Part shown: one piece after another, positions 28,301 through 37,594 of the stretch | Layout of the letters: each line of letters starts with the position of its first letter | Numbering within the stretch: position 1 is the stretch's first letter | Assembly (NCBI RefSeq): GCF_002270055.1 | Contig: NZ_NIBG01000012.1 | Span: 55,840-119,839, forward strand | From: Anaeromicrobium sediminis | Lineage (GTDB): Bacteria; Bacillota; Clostridia; Peptostreptococcales; Thermotaleaceae | Direction of reading: 5' to 3' | DNA length: 64,000 nt | Notes under the pieces: model-generated | Seen by the model: only the letters and a program-made list of their open reading frames with translations | Databases searched by the model: none | Told to the model about the DNA's origin: nothing | Program-made: the position numbers and the translations under genes

Positions 28301-28914
28301 TATCGGTAAGTGAAATAAAGAGGGTGGCAATGAAGGGGATAGAGCACATACATATACCCACATTAGTTAAAAAACCTAAATTTATGGAAAGTAAAAGTGC
28401 TTTTTCAGGAGCTCAAAAGGGAGTTATAATTCACTCCTTGATGGAATATTTAGATTTTAAAAGGGTAGACTCTATAGAATACATAAATAATGCTATAGAA
28501 GAAATGGCAAATAAGGAGTTATTAACTAAAGAAGAAGCTAGTATATTGGATTCAAATAAAATATGGAATTTCTTTAAATCTAATATAGGTAAAAGGGCTC
28601 GAGATGCTAATGTTATTTACAAGGAAGTTCCATTCAATCTTGTGATGAAGGCTAAGGATATAATTCCAAATAGTACAAGTGAAGAGGACATGCTTATTCA
28701 GGGAATTGTAGACTGTTATTTTGAAGAGGATGATGGATTAGTTTTACTTGATTATAAAAGTGACTATGTAAAAGAAAGTAATAAGGAAATAATTATGAAA
28801 TATAAGCCCCAATTAGATCTTTATGAAAAAGCCCTTGAGGGAATTCTAAATAAAAGGGTGAAAGAAAAAATAATATATTCCTTTTATTTAGACGAAGAAA
28901 TTAGAATAGGATAG
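25360..28914 (+). CDS. addA: AddA, UvrD-type helicase-nuclease subunit of AddAB
   Basis: The protein has about 1180 residues. The helicase motifs are SAAAGSGKTAVLVERII (Walker A), FVDEYQDSN (motif II), VGDVKQSIYRFR (motif III), MSIHKSKGLEFPVVF (motif V) and VALTRAKDKLI (motif VI). The C-terminal RecB-family nuclease site is LLDYKSDYV. Together with AddB it unwinds and resects broken DNA up to a Chi-like site. The start is uncertain: ATG at 25360 abuts AAGGAG too closely, while the in-frame GTG at 25369 has ideal 9-base spacing and ATG 25375 is also possible. queG follows after 6 bases in the same operon. Confidence 0.96.
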   Translation: MRRVVMWTKDQQEAIDARKSNLLISAAAGSGKTAVLVERIIKLITKDKIDINKLLIVTFTNAAAGEMRERIGNAISKELEKSDSNDKHLRRQITLLNKASISTIHSFCIEVVRKYFHLINIDPNFRIGDITETNIMKMEALEEVFEEEYKKENNEFVGLVERFGGNREDVPLQEIVLTLYEFIQSQPYPEEWLRNKVSEFDLDMENIYENSWYKEIINQINIGLSGAREMFLEAKDICNKPFGPIAYEEAANSDIRLVDELIEASKIDLDYFYKILSSVSYKRLGRVSKDVDDNLKEEFKDIRQQGKDIIDDIRKNILNKSPKEFVQNLKELHPYMTYLCDIVCDFEKLYKEKKNEKGIVDFNDLEHYALEILSNREVAKEYEKRFEYIFVDEYQDSNIVQETLINFIKREDNMFMVGDVKQSIYRFRLADPSLFISKYESFNREQDSLNRRIDLSKNFRSRKEVIDGINYIFKNIMSKVLGEIDYDEGAYLYEGFEKKPIDEAEIEVNLIDKKSSEEIIDEVEELEYTQIEAKIVAKRIKELLNKEIYDYKREEYRKVQYNDMVILLRTTRNWATSYMEVLMEEGIPVYADTNSGYFETLEIDLFMNFLKVIDNKRQDIPLISVMKSPIGKFSIEELIKIRIENKSGTFFHAVNSYVQNNKDDLSEKSREFMSKLNNWKKEAVYIPIDKFIDKLYINTNYYNYIGSMPRGIQRQANLRLLIDKAKQFEHTAIKGLFNFIKYIDKLKNSSGDLGEAKSLGENDNVVRIMSIHKSKGLEFPVVFVGAMGKRFNLRDTNNPLLLHKDLGLGPKYVEPKMRIEMDTIAKIAMKNRIKRESLSEEMRVLYVALTRAKDKLILVGGINDLERTLKKWKKSQNVSNLLRSHTYMDWIGPLLLRHRELENLRENMEVNIIDDESKWKVNLLSKKHVEIEEKNKEEQKKVLLEKIREYEKKEAAMKAVIDHKLDWVYQYKSESKIPSKLSVSEIKRVAMKGIEHIHIPTLVKKPKFMESKSAFSGAQKGVIIHSLMEYLDFKRVDSIEYINNAIEEMANKELLTKEEASILDSNKIWNFFKSNIGKRARDANVIYKEVPFNLVMKAKDIIPNSTSEEDMLIQGIVDCYFEEDDGLVLLDYKSDYVKESNKEIIMKYKPQLDLYEKALEGILNKRVKEKIIYSFYLDEEIRIG

Positions 28915-28920
28915 TGAGAA

Positions 28921-29805
28921 ATGAAAGAAAAATTAAAAAAATATTGTAATAATATTGGAATAGAATATGTGGGTATTGCTCCAATAAGACCTTATAATGA
29001 ATTAAAGGATATAATCAAAAAAAGAGAAGAAAATAATTGGTTAAGTGGAATGGAAGAAGGGGATATAGAAAAGAGAATAGATCCTAAACTTATTATGGAT
29101 GATTGTAGGTCCATTATAGTTTGTCTTTTTCCCTATTACATAAAGGATATAAACAGCAACATTTCTAATTATACCTATGGTAAGGATTATCATATGGTAG
29201 TTAAAGAAAAGCTAAATCAAATAGGAAGTTACTTGAGTAGTGAAATAGAAGGATTTAAGTATGAAGCCTTTACTGACACAGGACCTCTAGCAGATAGGTA
29301 TTTAGCTTATATGGCGGGTTTGGGATTTTTTGGATTAAATCAAAGTTTAATAAATGATAAATATGGGACATATACATTTATTGGATATATTATTAATAAT
29401 TATCCCTTTAAAGAAGATACACCATTAAATAAGACTTGTTTAAGATGTGGAGAATGCATAGAAGCTTGTCCAGGAAAAGCCCTGTATGATGACTTTAATA
29501 TGGATGCTAAGAAATGTGTATCCTATTTAACTCAGAAAAAGGAAGAGTTAAGGGTGGATGAGATTGAAAAAGTGAAAAAGGCAAAAAAGGTATTTGGTTG
29601 TGATGTATGTCAGCAAGTTTGTCCTCACAACAAAAATGTAGCAAAAACTAATATTATAGAGTTTAAGGAAGATTTACTTACTAGTTTAGACAAAGGGGAA
29701 ATAGAGAACATGTCTAATAAAGGTTTTAAAAGAGAATATGGGAATAGAGCCTTTAGTTGGAGAGGTAGAAAAATAATAAGTAGAAATTTTTCATATATGG
29801 ATTAA
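28921..29805 (+). CDS. queG: Epoxyqueuosine reductase QueG
   Basis: This 294-residue cobalamin-dependent enzyme reduces epoxyqueuosine to queuosine in tRNA. The middle carries the Tyr/Asp-rich stretch FTDTGPLADRYLAYMAGLGF typical of QueG. The C-terminal half has two 4Fe-4S motifs, CLRCGECIEACPG and CDVCQQVCPHNK. It lacks the C-terminal HEAT-like repeats of longer homologues such as that of E. coli, which is usual for short Firmicute versions. Its start lies 6 bases after the addA stop, so it is co-transcribed with addA; the link between the two functions is not evident. A shared bidirectional terminator follows. Confidence 0.93.
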   Translation: MKEKLKKYCNNIGIEYVGIAPIRPYNELKDIIKKREENNWLSGMEEGDIEKRIDPKLIMDDCRSIIVCLFPYYIKDINSNISNYTYGKDYHMVVKEKLNQIGSYLSSEIEGFKYEAFTDTGPLADRYLAYMAGLGFFGLNQSLINDKYGTYTFIGYIINNYPFKEDTPLNKTCLRCGECIEACPGKALYDDFNMDAKKCVSYLTQKKEELRVDEIEKVKKAKKVFGCDVCQQVCPHNKNVAKTNIIEFKEDLLTSLDKGEIENMSNKGFKREYGNRAFSWRGRKIISRNFSYMD

Positions 29806-29807
29806 AA

Positions 29808-29833
29808 AAGGAGTAACCATTTGGTTACTCCTT
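29808..29833. terminator. Bidirectional terminator between queG and gdhA
   Basis: The stem AAGGAGTAACCA / TGGTTACTCCTT has a 2-base formal loop, with an A run on the left and T residues on the right. It can end both convergent transcripts, with the better T tract on the minus strand. Confidence 0.85.
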
Positions 29834-29846
29834 AAAATTTATGTTA

Positions 29847-31259
<1,413 letters not shown>

Positions 31260-31263
31260 TTAA

Positions 31264-31292
31264 AATTTAACATACTGGAGTCTAAGAGTCAA
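31264..31292 (-). promoter_or_regulatory. Sigma-A promoter of gdhA
   Basis: On the minus strand, TTGACT (31292-31287) is followed by a 17-base spacer and TAAATT (31269-31264). The start would be near 31257, leaving a ~73-base leader. The perfect palindrome at 31353-31386 lies about 95-130 bases upstream of this start. Confidence 0.55.
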
Positions 31293-31352
31293 TTACATAT
31301 TTTGCGGAAAAGTGACTTCAATTTAGAATTTTCATAAAACAATTATTTTTTC

Positions 31353-31386
31353 AATTTAATATTTCAGTATACTGAAATATTAAATT
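31353..31386. repeat. Perfect 34-bp palindrome between gdhA and psd
   Basis: The arm AATTTAATATTTCAGTA (31353-31369) is followed directly by its exact complement (31370-31386), with no loop. A second perfect palindrome, AGTAATCATGATTACT, lies at 31401-31416. There is no flanking T run, so protein binding sites or cruciform DNA are more likely than a terminator. Confidence 0.75.
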
Positions 31387-31619
31387 AGTATACGCAAGCT
31401 AGTAATCATGATTACTTAAGTAGATAGCTAGTATGCACAGAATTAAGGATTTAGATAAAATTCGAAACTTTATTCTTATAAGATGAAAATAGTTTTTTTA
31501 GTTAGAATGGTGACCCTTAATAGATTTTTAGAAAAATTTAATAATCTATTAGTTGATTTTTATAAAGGTAAAAGAGATAATAATTAATGGGCTTAATTAA
31601 ACTAAAAAGGAGCAAGAAG

Positions 31620-32507
31620 ATGAGTTACTATATAGATAGAAAAACGGGGAAAAAGGTAAAAGAAAAGGTTGCAGGAAGCAAGTTTATAGTTTGGACATAT
31701 AATACATCTGTAGGAAAAAGTCTATTAGAGTTAATTGTAAAAAGAAAGTTTTTCTCAAGTTTATATGGAAAATTACAAGATTTATCTAATAGTAAAAAGA
31801 AAATACAGGATTTTGTAAGGGATTTTAACATTGATATGAGTGAAGCTGAAAGGGAAGATGTATCAGAGTATACCTCCTTTAATGATTTTTTTACTAGAAA
31901 GTTAAAAAGTGAAAGTAGAAAAATAGATAGGTCTGAAAAGGCATTAATTTCACCAGCTGATGGAAAAGTACTAGCTTATGAGAACATTCATGTGGAGAAA
32001 GTAATTCAAGTTAAGGGATTTTTATATAAACTACAGGATTTATTTGACGATGAAAATGAAGCTAAATTATACAACGGAGGTACATGTGTAGTTGTGAGAT
32101 TAGCTCCAAATGATTATCACAGATTTCACTTTGTAGATGATGGAATTCCTAGGGATGTGAAAAGGATAAAGGGTGATTATTACTCAGTAAATCCCATTGC
32201 ATTAAAGGAAGTAATTAGTCTTTATTGTAGAAATAAAAGACATGTTACCATGTTTGATTCCAAAAACTTTGGTCAAGTGGCCTTTGTAGATGTGGGAGCC
32301 ACTTGTGTAGGAAGTATAATTCAAACCTTTAATGAATATACAGAGGTTAAAAAGGGTGATGAAAAGGGATATTTTAAGTTTGGTGGATCTACTGTAGTCA
32401 TGTTCCTACAAAAGGGGATGGTTAAAATAGACCCTGACATAGTTAAGAATTCTAAAGCGGGAATAGAAACAAGTGTATTTATGGGTGAGAAAATAGGAGA
32501 GAAATAA
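31620..32507 (+). CDS. psd: Phosphatidylserine decarboxylase
   Basis: The protein has about 295 residues. It makes phosphatidylethanolamine from phosphatidylserine at the membrane. The pro-enzyme cleaves itself at the Ser of the GGST motif in FKFGGSTVVMF (about residue 258), which becomes the pyruvoyl group of the small alpha chain. YHRFHF and the C-terminal part also fit the family. ATG at 31620 has AAGGAG with 7-base spacing; the upstream ATG at 31587 has no such site. No phosphatidylserine synthase gene is adjacent. A terminator follows immediately. Confidence 0.94.
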   Translation: MSYYIDRKTGKKVKEKVAGSKFIVWTYNTSVGKSLLELIVKRKFFSSLYGKLQDLSNSKKKIQDFVRDFNIDMSEAEREDVSEYTSFNDFFTRKLKSESRKIDRSEKALISPADGKVLAYENIHVEKVIQVKGFLYKLQDLFDDENEAKLYNGGTCVVVRLAPNDYHRFHFVDDGIPRDVKRIKGDYYSVNPIALKEVISLYCRNKRHVTMFDSKNFGQVAFVDVGATCVGSIIQTFNEYTEVKKGDEKGYFKFGGSTVVMFLQKGMVKIDPDIVKNSKAGIETSVFMGEKIGEK

Positions 32508-32508
32508 T

Positions 32509-32547
32509 AAAAGATGATAATGAAATTTCATTATCATCTTTTTGTAT
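32509..32547 (+). terminator. Terminator of psd
   Basis: A perfect 17-base-arm hairpin (AAAAGATGATAATGAAA and its complement, 32509-32542) runs into five T. It also lies close to the end of the convergent ilvD gene. Confidence 0.85.
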
Positions 32548-32571
32548 ATATAATTATGATGAAGCTAAATC

Positions 32572-34230
32572 TTACTTAAGAACTGCTCCAGTGCTTGCTG
32601 ATGTAACTAATTTTGCGTATCTTGCTAAATATCCTTTAGTAACTTTAGGCTCAGGTCTTACATGGGATTTTCTTCTTTCTTCTAATTCTTCATCTGTTAA
32701 AGCCACTTCTAAAATTTTATTAGGTATATCTATATTGATAATATCACCGTTTTTAATAAGGCCAATTACTCCACCTTCCATGGCTTCTGGAGATACATGA
32801 CCTATGGCAGCACCACGAGTGGCTCCTGAAAATCTTCCATCTGTAAGTAAGGCCACATCCTTATCTAGACCCATTCCAGCAATAGCCGAAGTAGGAGACA
32901 ACATTTCTCTCATACCAGGGCCACCCTTAGGTCCTTCGTATCTAATAACTACCACATCACCCTTTTTAATTTGATTATTGAATATGGCCTCTACTGCCTC
33001 TTCCTCGGAGTTATACACCTTAGCAGGACCACTATGAATTAGCATCTCCTCTGCCACGGCAGATTCCTTAACTACAGCACCATCCATTGCTAGGTTTCCT
33101 GTTAAGATAGCAAGTCCACCCCTATTTCTATAAGGATTATCTATAGGTCTTATTATATTATGATCTAGTACTGTAGTAGTTTTTATATTTTCCCCAACTG
33201 CATAGTTTGTAACTGTCATACAATCTTCATTAATAAGATTTAGTTTAGTTAATTCATTCATAACGGAAGGAATACCACCGGCTCTGTGCAAATCCTCAAT
33301 ATGATGGGGACCACTTGGGCTTAATTTTGTTATATAAGGAGTTACTTTACTTATCTCATCAAATAAATCTAGTGGAAGCTTTATTCCTGCCTCATGGGCT
33401 ATAGCTGGTAAGTGTAGTACCGTGTTAGAAGAACCAGCCATGGCCATATCTACAGTAATGGCATTTTTAAAAGCATCTAGAGTAAGTATATCAAGAGGCT
33501 TTAAGTTCTTCTCTACACATTCCATTACTTTCATGCCTGCATATTTAGCCAATTGAATTCTTTCACCAGAGTGGGCCATGGCAGTACCGTTAAAAGGAAG
33601 TCCCATGCCAAGTACTTCTGTTAAACAATTCATACTATTAGCAGTGAATAAACCAGAACAAGAACCACATCCAGGACAAGCCCGTTTAGCGTATTCTTCT
33701 AATTCTTCCATAGATATTTCATTATTTTTATAAGTTCCTACCCTTTCTATTACAGAACTAAAGTCAAGATTTTCCCCTTTGTATTTTCCAGCCCACATGG
33801 GACCACCACTTATAACTACTGATGGAATATTAAGTCTTGCAGCAGCCATAATCATTCCAGGAACTATTTTGTCACAATTAGGAATTAAAACAAGTCCATC
33901 AAAACCGTGGGCCATGGCCATAGCTTCAATGGAGTCAGCTATAAGTTCACGACTTGCTAGTGGGTATTTCATTCCTTCGTGACCCATGGCAATACCATCG
34001 CATATTCCTATGGCAGGAAATTCAATAGGAGTACCTCCAGCCATGGCCACCCCTAATTTTGCAGCACGTGCTATTTCGTCTAAGTGCATATGTCCTGCTA
34101 CTATTTCATTTTGGGCATTTACTATACCTATTAAGGGTTTATCTATTTCTTCTCTTGTATAACCCATTCCATAAAAAAGGGATCTAGCAGGAGCTCCTTT
34201 AGCTCCACCTTTAATTTTATTACTTCTCAT
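32572..34230 (-). CDS. ilvD: Dihydroxy-acid dehydratase
   Basis: This 552-residue Fe-S enzyme carries out the last common step of isoleucine and valine synthesis. The cluster cysteines appear in [10 protein letters not shown] and [29 protein letters not shown] and GHVSPEA near the C-terminus are further IlvD signatures. AGGAGG precedes the ATG. The gene stands alone without the other ilv genes, and it is controlled by a T-box leader directly upstream, so it responds to charging of an amino-acid-specific tRNA. Confidence 0.97.
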   Translation of the reverse strand: MRSNKIKGGAKGAPARSLFYGMGYTREEIDKPLIGIVNAQNEIVAGHMHLDEIARAAKLGVAMAGGTPIEFPAIGICDGIAMGHEGMKYPLASRELIADSIEAMAMAHGFDGLVLIPNCDKIVPGMIMAAARLNIPSVVISGGPMWAGKYKGENLDFSSVIERVGTYKNNEISMEELEEYAKRACPGCGSCSGLFTANSMNCLTEVLGMGLPFNGTAMAHSGERIQLAKYAGMKVMECVEKNLKPLDILTLDAFKNAITVDMAMAGSSNTVLHLPAIAHEAGIKLPLDLFDEISKVTPYITKLSPSGPHHIEDLHRAGGIPSVMNELTKLNLINEDCMTVTNYAVGENIKTTTVLDHNIIRPIDNPYRNRGGLAILTGNLAMDGAVVKESAVAEEMLIHSGPAKVYNSEEEAVEAIFNNQIKKGDVVVIRYEGPKGGPGMREMLSPTSAIAGMGLDKDVALLTDGRFSGATRGAAIGHVSPEAMEGGVIGLIKNGDIINIDIPNKILEVALTDEELEERRKSHVRPEPKVTKGYLARYAKLVTSASTGAVLK

Positions 34231-34261
34231 TATTATAACCTCCTAAAAATTTTTCCAATTA

Positions 34262-34545
34262 AAAAAACCCCGCTCTAAGGTAAATTACAACCTTAGGGAC
34301 GAGGTAAGTTTCGTGGTACCACCCTAATTTAAAATTTGCTCACACAAATCAACTCTTCAAGTCATTAATTAACTCTAGCCTTATAACGGTGGCACATGTG
34401 ATTTAGCACAATACCGGCCTTGCCTACTAATATATTCGGCTTAGCAGTTTAGGAGTGATCATTATATACAATATTTAGCGCCTACTCTCAGCTAAATGTA
34501 GGTTCTCTGTAACTAAAGGAATTGTATTTTTCTCTCCATCATTAC
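34262..34545 (-). promoter_or_regulatory. T-box leader of ilvD
   Basis: The conserved T-box AGGGTGGTACCACG lies at 34325-34312 (minus strand). It is followed by a terminator, stem CCTCG..CCTAAGGT / ACCTTAG..CGGGG, with a run of seven T at 34267-34261. Upstream, stem I elements such as CAGAGAACC and CTGAGAG are visible. In the presumed specifier loop, the codon ATC (plus-strand GAT at 34457-34459) would mean isoleucine, but this reading is tentative. Uncharged tRNA would stabilise the antiterminator and allow ilvD transcription. Confidence 0.9.
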
Positions 34546-34693
34546 TTTTAATCATATTATTAAAAGCAATTGTACTACAATAACGAACAGAGGGCAATAG
34601 GGAATTTCAAAAATGCATAAAAATTCTTTAAATTTAATATTTTCAATAAAATTACACAAAATATAAATGTTGTTATTGTGATTTTCTAAAATC

Positions 34694-34722
34694 TTGATAA
34701 ATGGACGAATATGGCATATAAT
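34694..34722 (+). promoter_or_regulatory. Sigma-A promoter upstream of mgtE
   Basis: TTGATA (34694-34699), a 17-base spacer and a perfect TATAAT (34717-34722). The start would be near 34729. Its -10 half is duplicated 39 bases downstream by the tandem repeat. The distance to mgtE leaves a leader of about 290 bases. Confidence 0.7.
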
Positions 34723-34780
34723 AAAGAAGTAAGGACAATAAGGACGAATATGGCATATAATAAAGAAGTGAAGACAATAA
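34703..34780 (+). repeat. Tandem 39-bp duplication carrying a promoter -10 box
   Basis: Unit one (34703-34741) and unit two (34742-34780) are identical at 37 of 39 positions. Each carries GGCATATAATAAAGAAG. The second TATAAT (34756-34761) has only a fair -35, AGGACA, at 18-base spacing. The copy may add a second start site. Confidence 0.9.
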
Positions 34781-34801
34781 GAAGGTACTTATACAAAAGA
34801 C

Positions 34802-34831
34802 TATGGGCTGTTTTATTATAGCCTATTTTTT
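34802..34831 (+). terminator. Terminator-like hairpin inside the mgtE leader
   Basis: The stem ATGGGCT / AGCCTAT (7 pairs, one G-U) encloses a 10-base loop and is followed by six T. It lies only 70-100 bases downstream of the promoter, so transcription of mgtE must pass through it. It may act as an attenuator or end a short RNA. Confidence 0.5.
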
Positions 34832-34953
34832 AAGTTAACTTTTAAATGTTTTTTTAAGAAGAATTTTTATTAAGATAAATTTTGAGAAAGTTGGTGATGG
34901 TTGTGGAATCAAGTCCTGTCCCCCAGATGGGTTATGGAAAATTCAATAGAAAT

Positions 34954-35010
34954 AGGAGAAGCATAATCATTACAATAAATATAGGATGTGGTTCTCCTTT
35001 GTAAGGAGGG
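34954..35010 (+). promoter_or_regulatory. Candidate translational switch hiding the mgtE Shine-Dalgarno
   Basis: The mgtE ribosome-binding site AAGGAGG (35003-35009) is complementary to TTCTCCTT (34992-34999) just upstream, forming a tight hairpin with a 3-base loop. The same TTCTCCT can instead pair with AGGAGAA at 34954-34960, which would free the ribosome-binding site. The two structures exclude each other. No match to the M-box consensus was seen. Confidence 0.5.
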
Positions 35011-35018
35011 TCTAATTT

Positions 35019-36356
35019 GTGAAAGAAAATATTTTTGAACTTATTGAAGATAAGAAATATGGATTAGTTAGAAAAGAAATTATAAAGTTAAATACAGTAG
35101 ATATAGCAGAATTTATTGAGGAATTACAGAAGGACCAAGCAGTAATTTTATTTAGGTTGCTTCCTAAGGACATGAGTGTAGAGGTATTTTCAAATTTAGA
35201 AAATGATACTCAAGAAGCTATTATAAGAGCTATAACAGATAAGGAAATTGCAAACATAGTAAATGATCTGTATTTTGATGATATGATAGACTTTATAGAA
35301 GAAATGCCAGCTAGTATTGTAAAGAAGATTTTAAAGCATTCTAAAGAAGATGAAAGAAAGCTTATAAATCAATTTTTAAATTATCCTGCCGATTCTGCAG
35401 GAAGCCTTATGACTATTGAGTATGTGGGTCTTAAAAAGGAAATGACATTAAAACAAGCTATGGAACTCATAAAAAGAGTTGGTATTGATAAGGAAACCAT
35501 ATATACATGCTATGTTATGGATTCGAATAGAAAACTAGAGGGCATAGTGTCTTTAAGAAAGCTTGTAATCAGTGATGAAAATAAAACTGTAGAAGAGATA
35601 ATGGTAACAAATCCTATTAAAGTATATACTCATGATGATCAAGAAGAAATTGCTAAGGTGTTTAAGAAATATGATTTCATAGCTCTTCCTGTTGTGGATA
35701 AGGAAGATAGATTAACGGGAATTATTACAATAGATGATGTGGTAGACGTAATAGAACAAGAAAATACTGAAGATTTTCATAAGATGGCAGCTATGGAGCC
35801 TACAGAAGAAAATTATTTAGATACTAGTGTATTTACTTTAGCTAAAAGAAGAATAATGTGGCTTATGATATTAATGGTATCTGCCATGTTTACAGGAAGT
35901 ATAATAAACAATTTTCAGGATGTATTAGAAAAAGTAGTAATATTGGCATCTTTTATGCCCATGTTAATGGGTACAGGTGGAAATGCTGGATCACAATCTT
36001 CAACTCTTGTAATTCGTGGTATGGCTCTAGAGCAAATTGAATTGTCAGATGTATTTAAAGTAATTGGAAAAGAATTAAGGGTAAGTATGTTAGTTGGATC
36101 AGGGTTAGCACTACTGAATTTTATTAGGATGTATTACTTGCAAAGTGTAGATATAAAAATTGCAACTACTGTATGTTTAACCTTAATAGTGGTAGTAGTA
36201 ATAGCTAAACTCGTAGGTGGAACACTACCTATATTGGCAAGAAGTTTAAAGCTAGACCCAGCAATCATGGCAAGCCCATTTATAACTACTATAGTAGATG
36301 CAGTATCATTGTTTGTATACTTTAGTATGGCTAGTTATTTTCTAGGAATAGGCTAA
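35019..36356 (+). CDS. mgtE: MgtE-family magnesium transporter
   Basis: The 445 residues follow the MgtE plan. An N-terminal helical domain (about 1-125) has the Mg-sensing acidic residues. Two CBS domains follow (about 130-255; IVSLRKLV, TGIITIDDVVDVIEQE). The C-terminal part has five membrane helices, with the pore signature MLMGTGGNAGSQSS at about 325-340 and a later SPFITTIVDA. It is a dimeric Mg2+ channel gated by internal Mg2+. It starts with GTG 9-10 bases after AAGGAGG. The leader upstream is structured and unusual (34690-35018), implying RNA-level control, perhaps by Mg2+, although this is not shown. Confidence 0.95.
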   Translation: MKENIFELIEDKKYGLVRKEIIKLNTVDIAEFIEELQKDQAVILFRLLPKDMSVEVFSNLENDTQEAIIRAITDKEIANIVNDLYFDDMIDFIEEMPASIVKKILKHSKEDERKLINQFLNYPADSAGSLMTIEYVGLKKEMTLKQAMELIKRVGIDKETIYTCYVMDSNRKLEGIVSLRKLVISDENKTVEEIMVTNPIKVYTHDDQEEIAKVFKKYDFIALPVVDKEDRLTGIITIDDVVDVIEQENTEDFHKMAAMEPTEENYLDTSVFTLAKRRIMWLMILMVSAMFTGSIINNFQDVLEKVVILASFMPMLMGTGGNAGSQSSTLVIRGMALEQIELSDVFKVIGKELRVSMLVGSGLALLNFIRMYYLQSVDIKIATTVCLTLIVVVVIAKLVGGTLPILARSLKLDPAIMASPFITTIVDAVSLFVYFSMASYFLGIG

Positions 36357-36421
36357 TAGTCCCTTAAGAAAATCATGAATTTTGCCGATTATAGAATGTA
36401 AGCTAAAATCGGAGGTAGGTT

Positions 36422-37015
36422 ATGTCAAAAAATATAATGCTAGATGATAAAATAATTAAAAAAAATAAAATTGGAATTTTAATATATGATAAAGATTGGA
36501 AAGAATTATTTGTAAATAATATGACTAGGTCCATGAAAAAAAATGCTAAAATTTTAGATGAACTATGTAATGAACATAAGAGTGCAGAGAAAAATTCCAT
36601 TTTACTTAAGAAAAAAAAGAAGCAGATTATAAAGGCCATACTAGAACTTTCAGATGAAATAAATAACAAAAATGAAGGTTCCGTAGAACGCCTTGAAAAT
36701 ATAAAGGAACAATTGGTACAAATAAATGATCAGATAGATGAAAATCAATTTTTATTAGAGACTTTACCTAGGAAAATTAAAAAATATAATTTAGAATTAT
36801 TAGAGGAAAGTACCTATATAGCATATAAAAGTATAGAAAAAGAAAGTAAACGAGTTGAAGAGTTAGAAAGTGAAATGACCATACTAAGAGAGAAATTAGG
36901 AAATATGAGAGACGAAAAGATAAGCTTACAGGAAAAGGTAGATAAGGTATATGAATATATTCATAATACCCTTGGCCACAAGGAAGCTAATAAGTATGAT
37001 ACCAAATATTTATAA
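36422..37015 (+). CDS. Coiled-coil protein of unknown function
   Basis: The protein has 197 residues and I do not recognise a family. It is hydrophilic and very rich in Lys and Glu, with no signal peptide or membrane segment. Residues ~40-110 and ~135-185 have long heptad-like runs (for example LENIKEQLVQINDQIDENQ and ELESEMTILREKLGNMRDE), so two coiled-coil stretches are likely. A short N-terminal segment (IGILIYDKDWKELF) could form a small folded cap. GGAGG seven bases before the ATG and a terminator right after the stop support a real, separately ended gene. It lies between mgtE and acpS. Confidence 0.75.
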   Translation: MSKNIMLDDKIIKKNKIGILIYDKDWKELFVNNMTRSMKKNAKILDELCNEHKSAEKNSILLKKKKKQIIKAILELSDEINNKNEGSVERLENIKEQLVQINDQIDENQFLLETLPRKIKKYNLELLEESTYIAYKSIEKESKRVEELESEMTILREKLGNMRDEKISLQEKVDKVYEYIHNTLGHKEANKYDTKYL

Positions 37016-37050
37016 AGTGTGAATTAGTTTAAGCTAATTCACACTTTTAA
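37015..37050 (+). terminator. Terminator after the coiled-coil gene
   Basis: The stem AAGTGTGAATTAG / CTAATTCACACTT (37015-37046) overlaps the stop codon and is followed by TTTT and more T-rich sequence. It separates this gene from the acpS operon. Confidence 0.85.
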
Positions 37051-37198
37051 TTTTATGGAGAAATAAATTGGGTTTTCGTATTGAATGTGTCTATCCATAT
37101 AGTATGAAAATTTGAAAATATGCTAAAATTGGTTAAACTAGTAATGTAGAAGGTTTTTTTTGAAATAAAGAGAATTAAATCATGTAGGAGTGATAGAC

Positions 37199-37567
37199 TT
37201 GATAAAAGGTATAGGAATAGATATTATAGAAATATATAGAATTGAAGAGGCAATAGAAAGAAACAAAAGATTTATAGAAAGAATTTTTACTGAAAAGGAA
37301 ATAGAATATTTTCAAAAGGTAAACTACAATACTAATACTATAGCAGGAAATTTTGCGGCAAAGGAAGCAATAATGAAGGTGTTGGGAACTGGTCTGAGAA
37401 ATTTCAAACTAAAAGATATAGAAGTAGTTCGTAATGAATTAGGGAAGCCAGAGGCCATTCTTCATAATAATGCAAAAAAAATAAAGGAACAATTAGGAAT
37501 AAGTAATATAATGATAAGTATATCTCATAGTAAAAAATATGCAGTTGCTAATGCTGTTGGAGAGTAA
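37199..37567 (+). CDS. acpS: Holo-[acyl-carrier-protein] synthase
   Basis: This is a ~122-residue enzyme. It transfers phosphopantetheine from CoA to acyl carrier protein. The N-terminal GIGIDIIEIYRIE has the catalytic metal-binding Asp, and FAAKEAIMKVLGTG carries the second acidic ligand. The C-terminal ISISHSKKYAVA is typical. The start is TTG 37199, with AGGAG 8 bases upstream; the in-frame GTG at 37190 overlaps that site. It opens the conserved Firmicute gene series acpS-nnr-gerS/ydcC-alr-ndoAI-ndoA. The nnr gene follows after 27 bases. Confidence 0.95.
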   Translation: MIKGIGIDIIEIYRIEEAIERNKRFIERIFTEKEIEYFQKVNYNTNTIAGNFAAKEAIMKVLGTGLRNFKLKDIEVVRNELGKPEAILHNNAKKIKEQLGISNIMISISHSKKYAVANAVGE

Positions 37568-37594
37568 AAAAATAAAATAAAGTGAGTGTGAGTA

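Noticed and set aside
34780..35018. M-box (Mg2+) riboswitch
   Set aside because: I looked for the conserved core around the RNA loops of the ykoK leader and could not align it. The region is reported instead as an unassigned leader.
37190..37198. GTG at 37190 as acpS start
   Set aside because: It overlaps the AGGAG ribosome-binding site that serves TTG 37199, and the family begins at that point.
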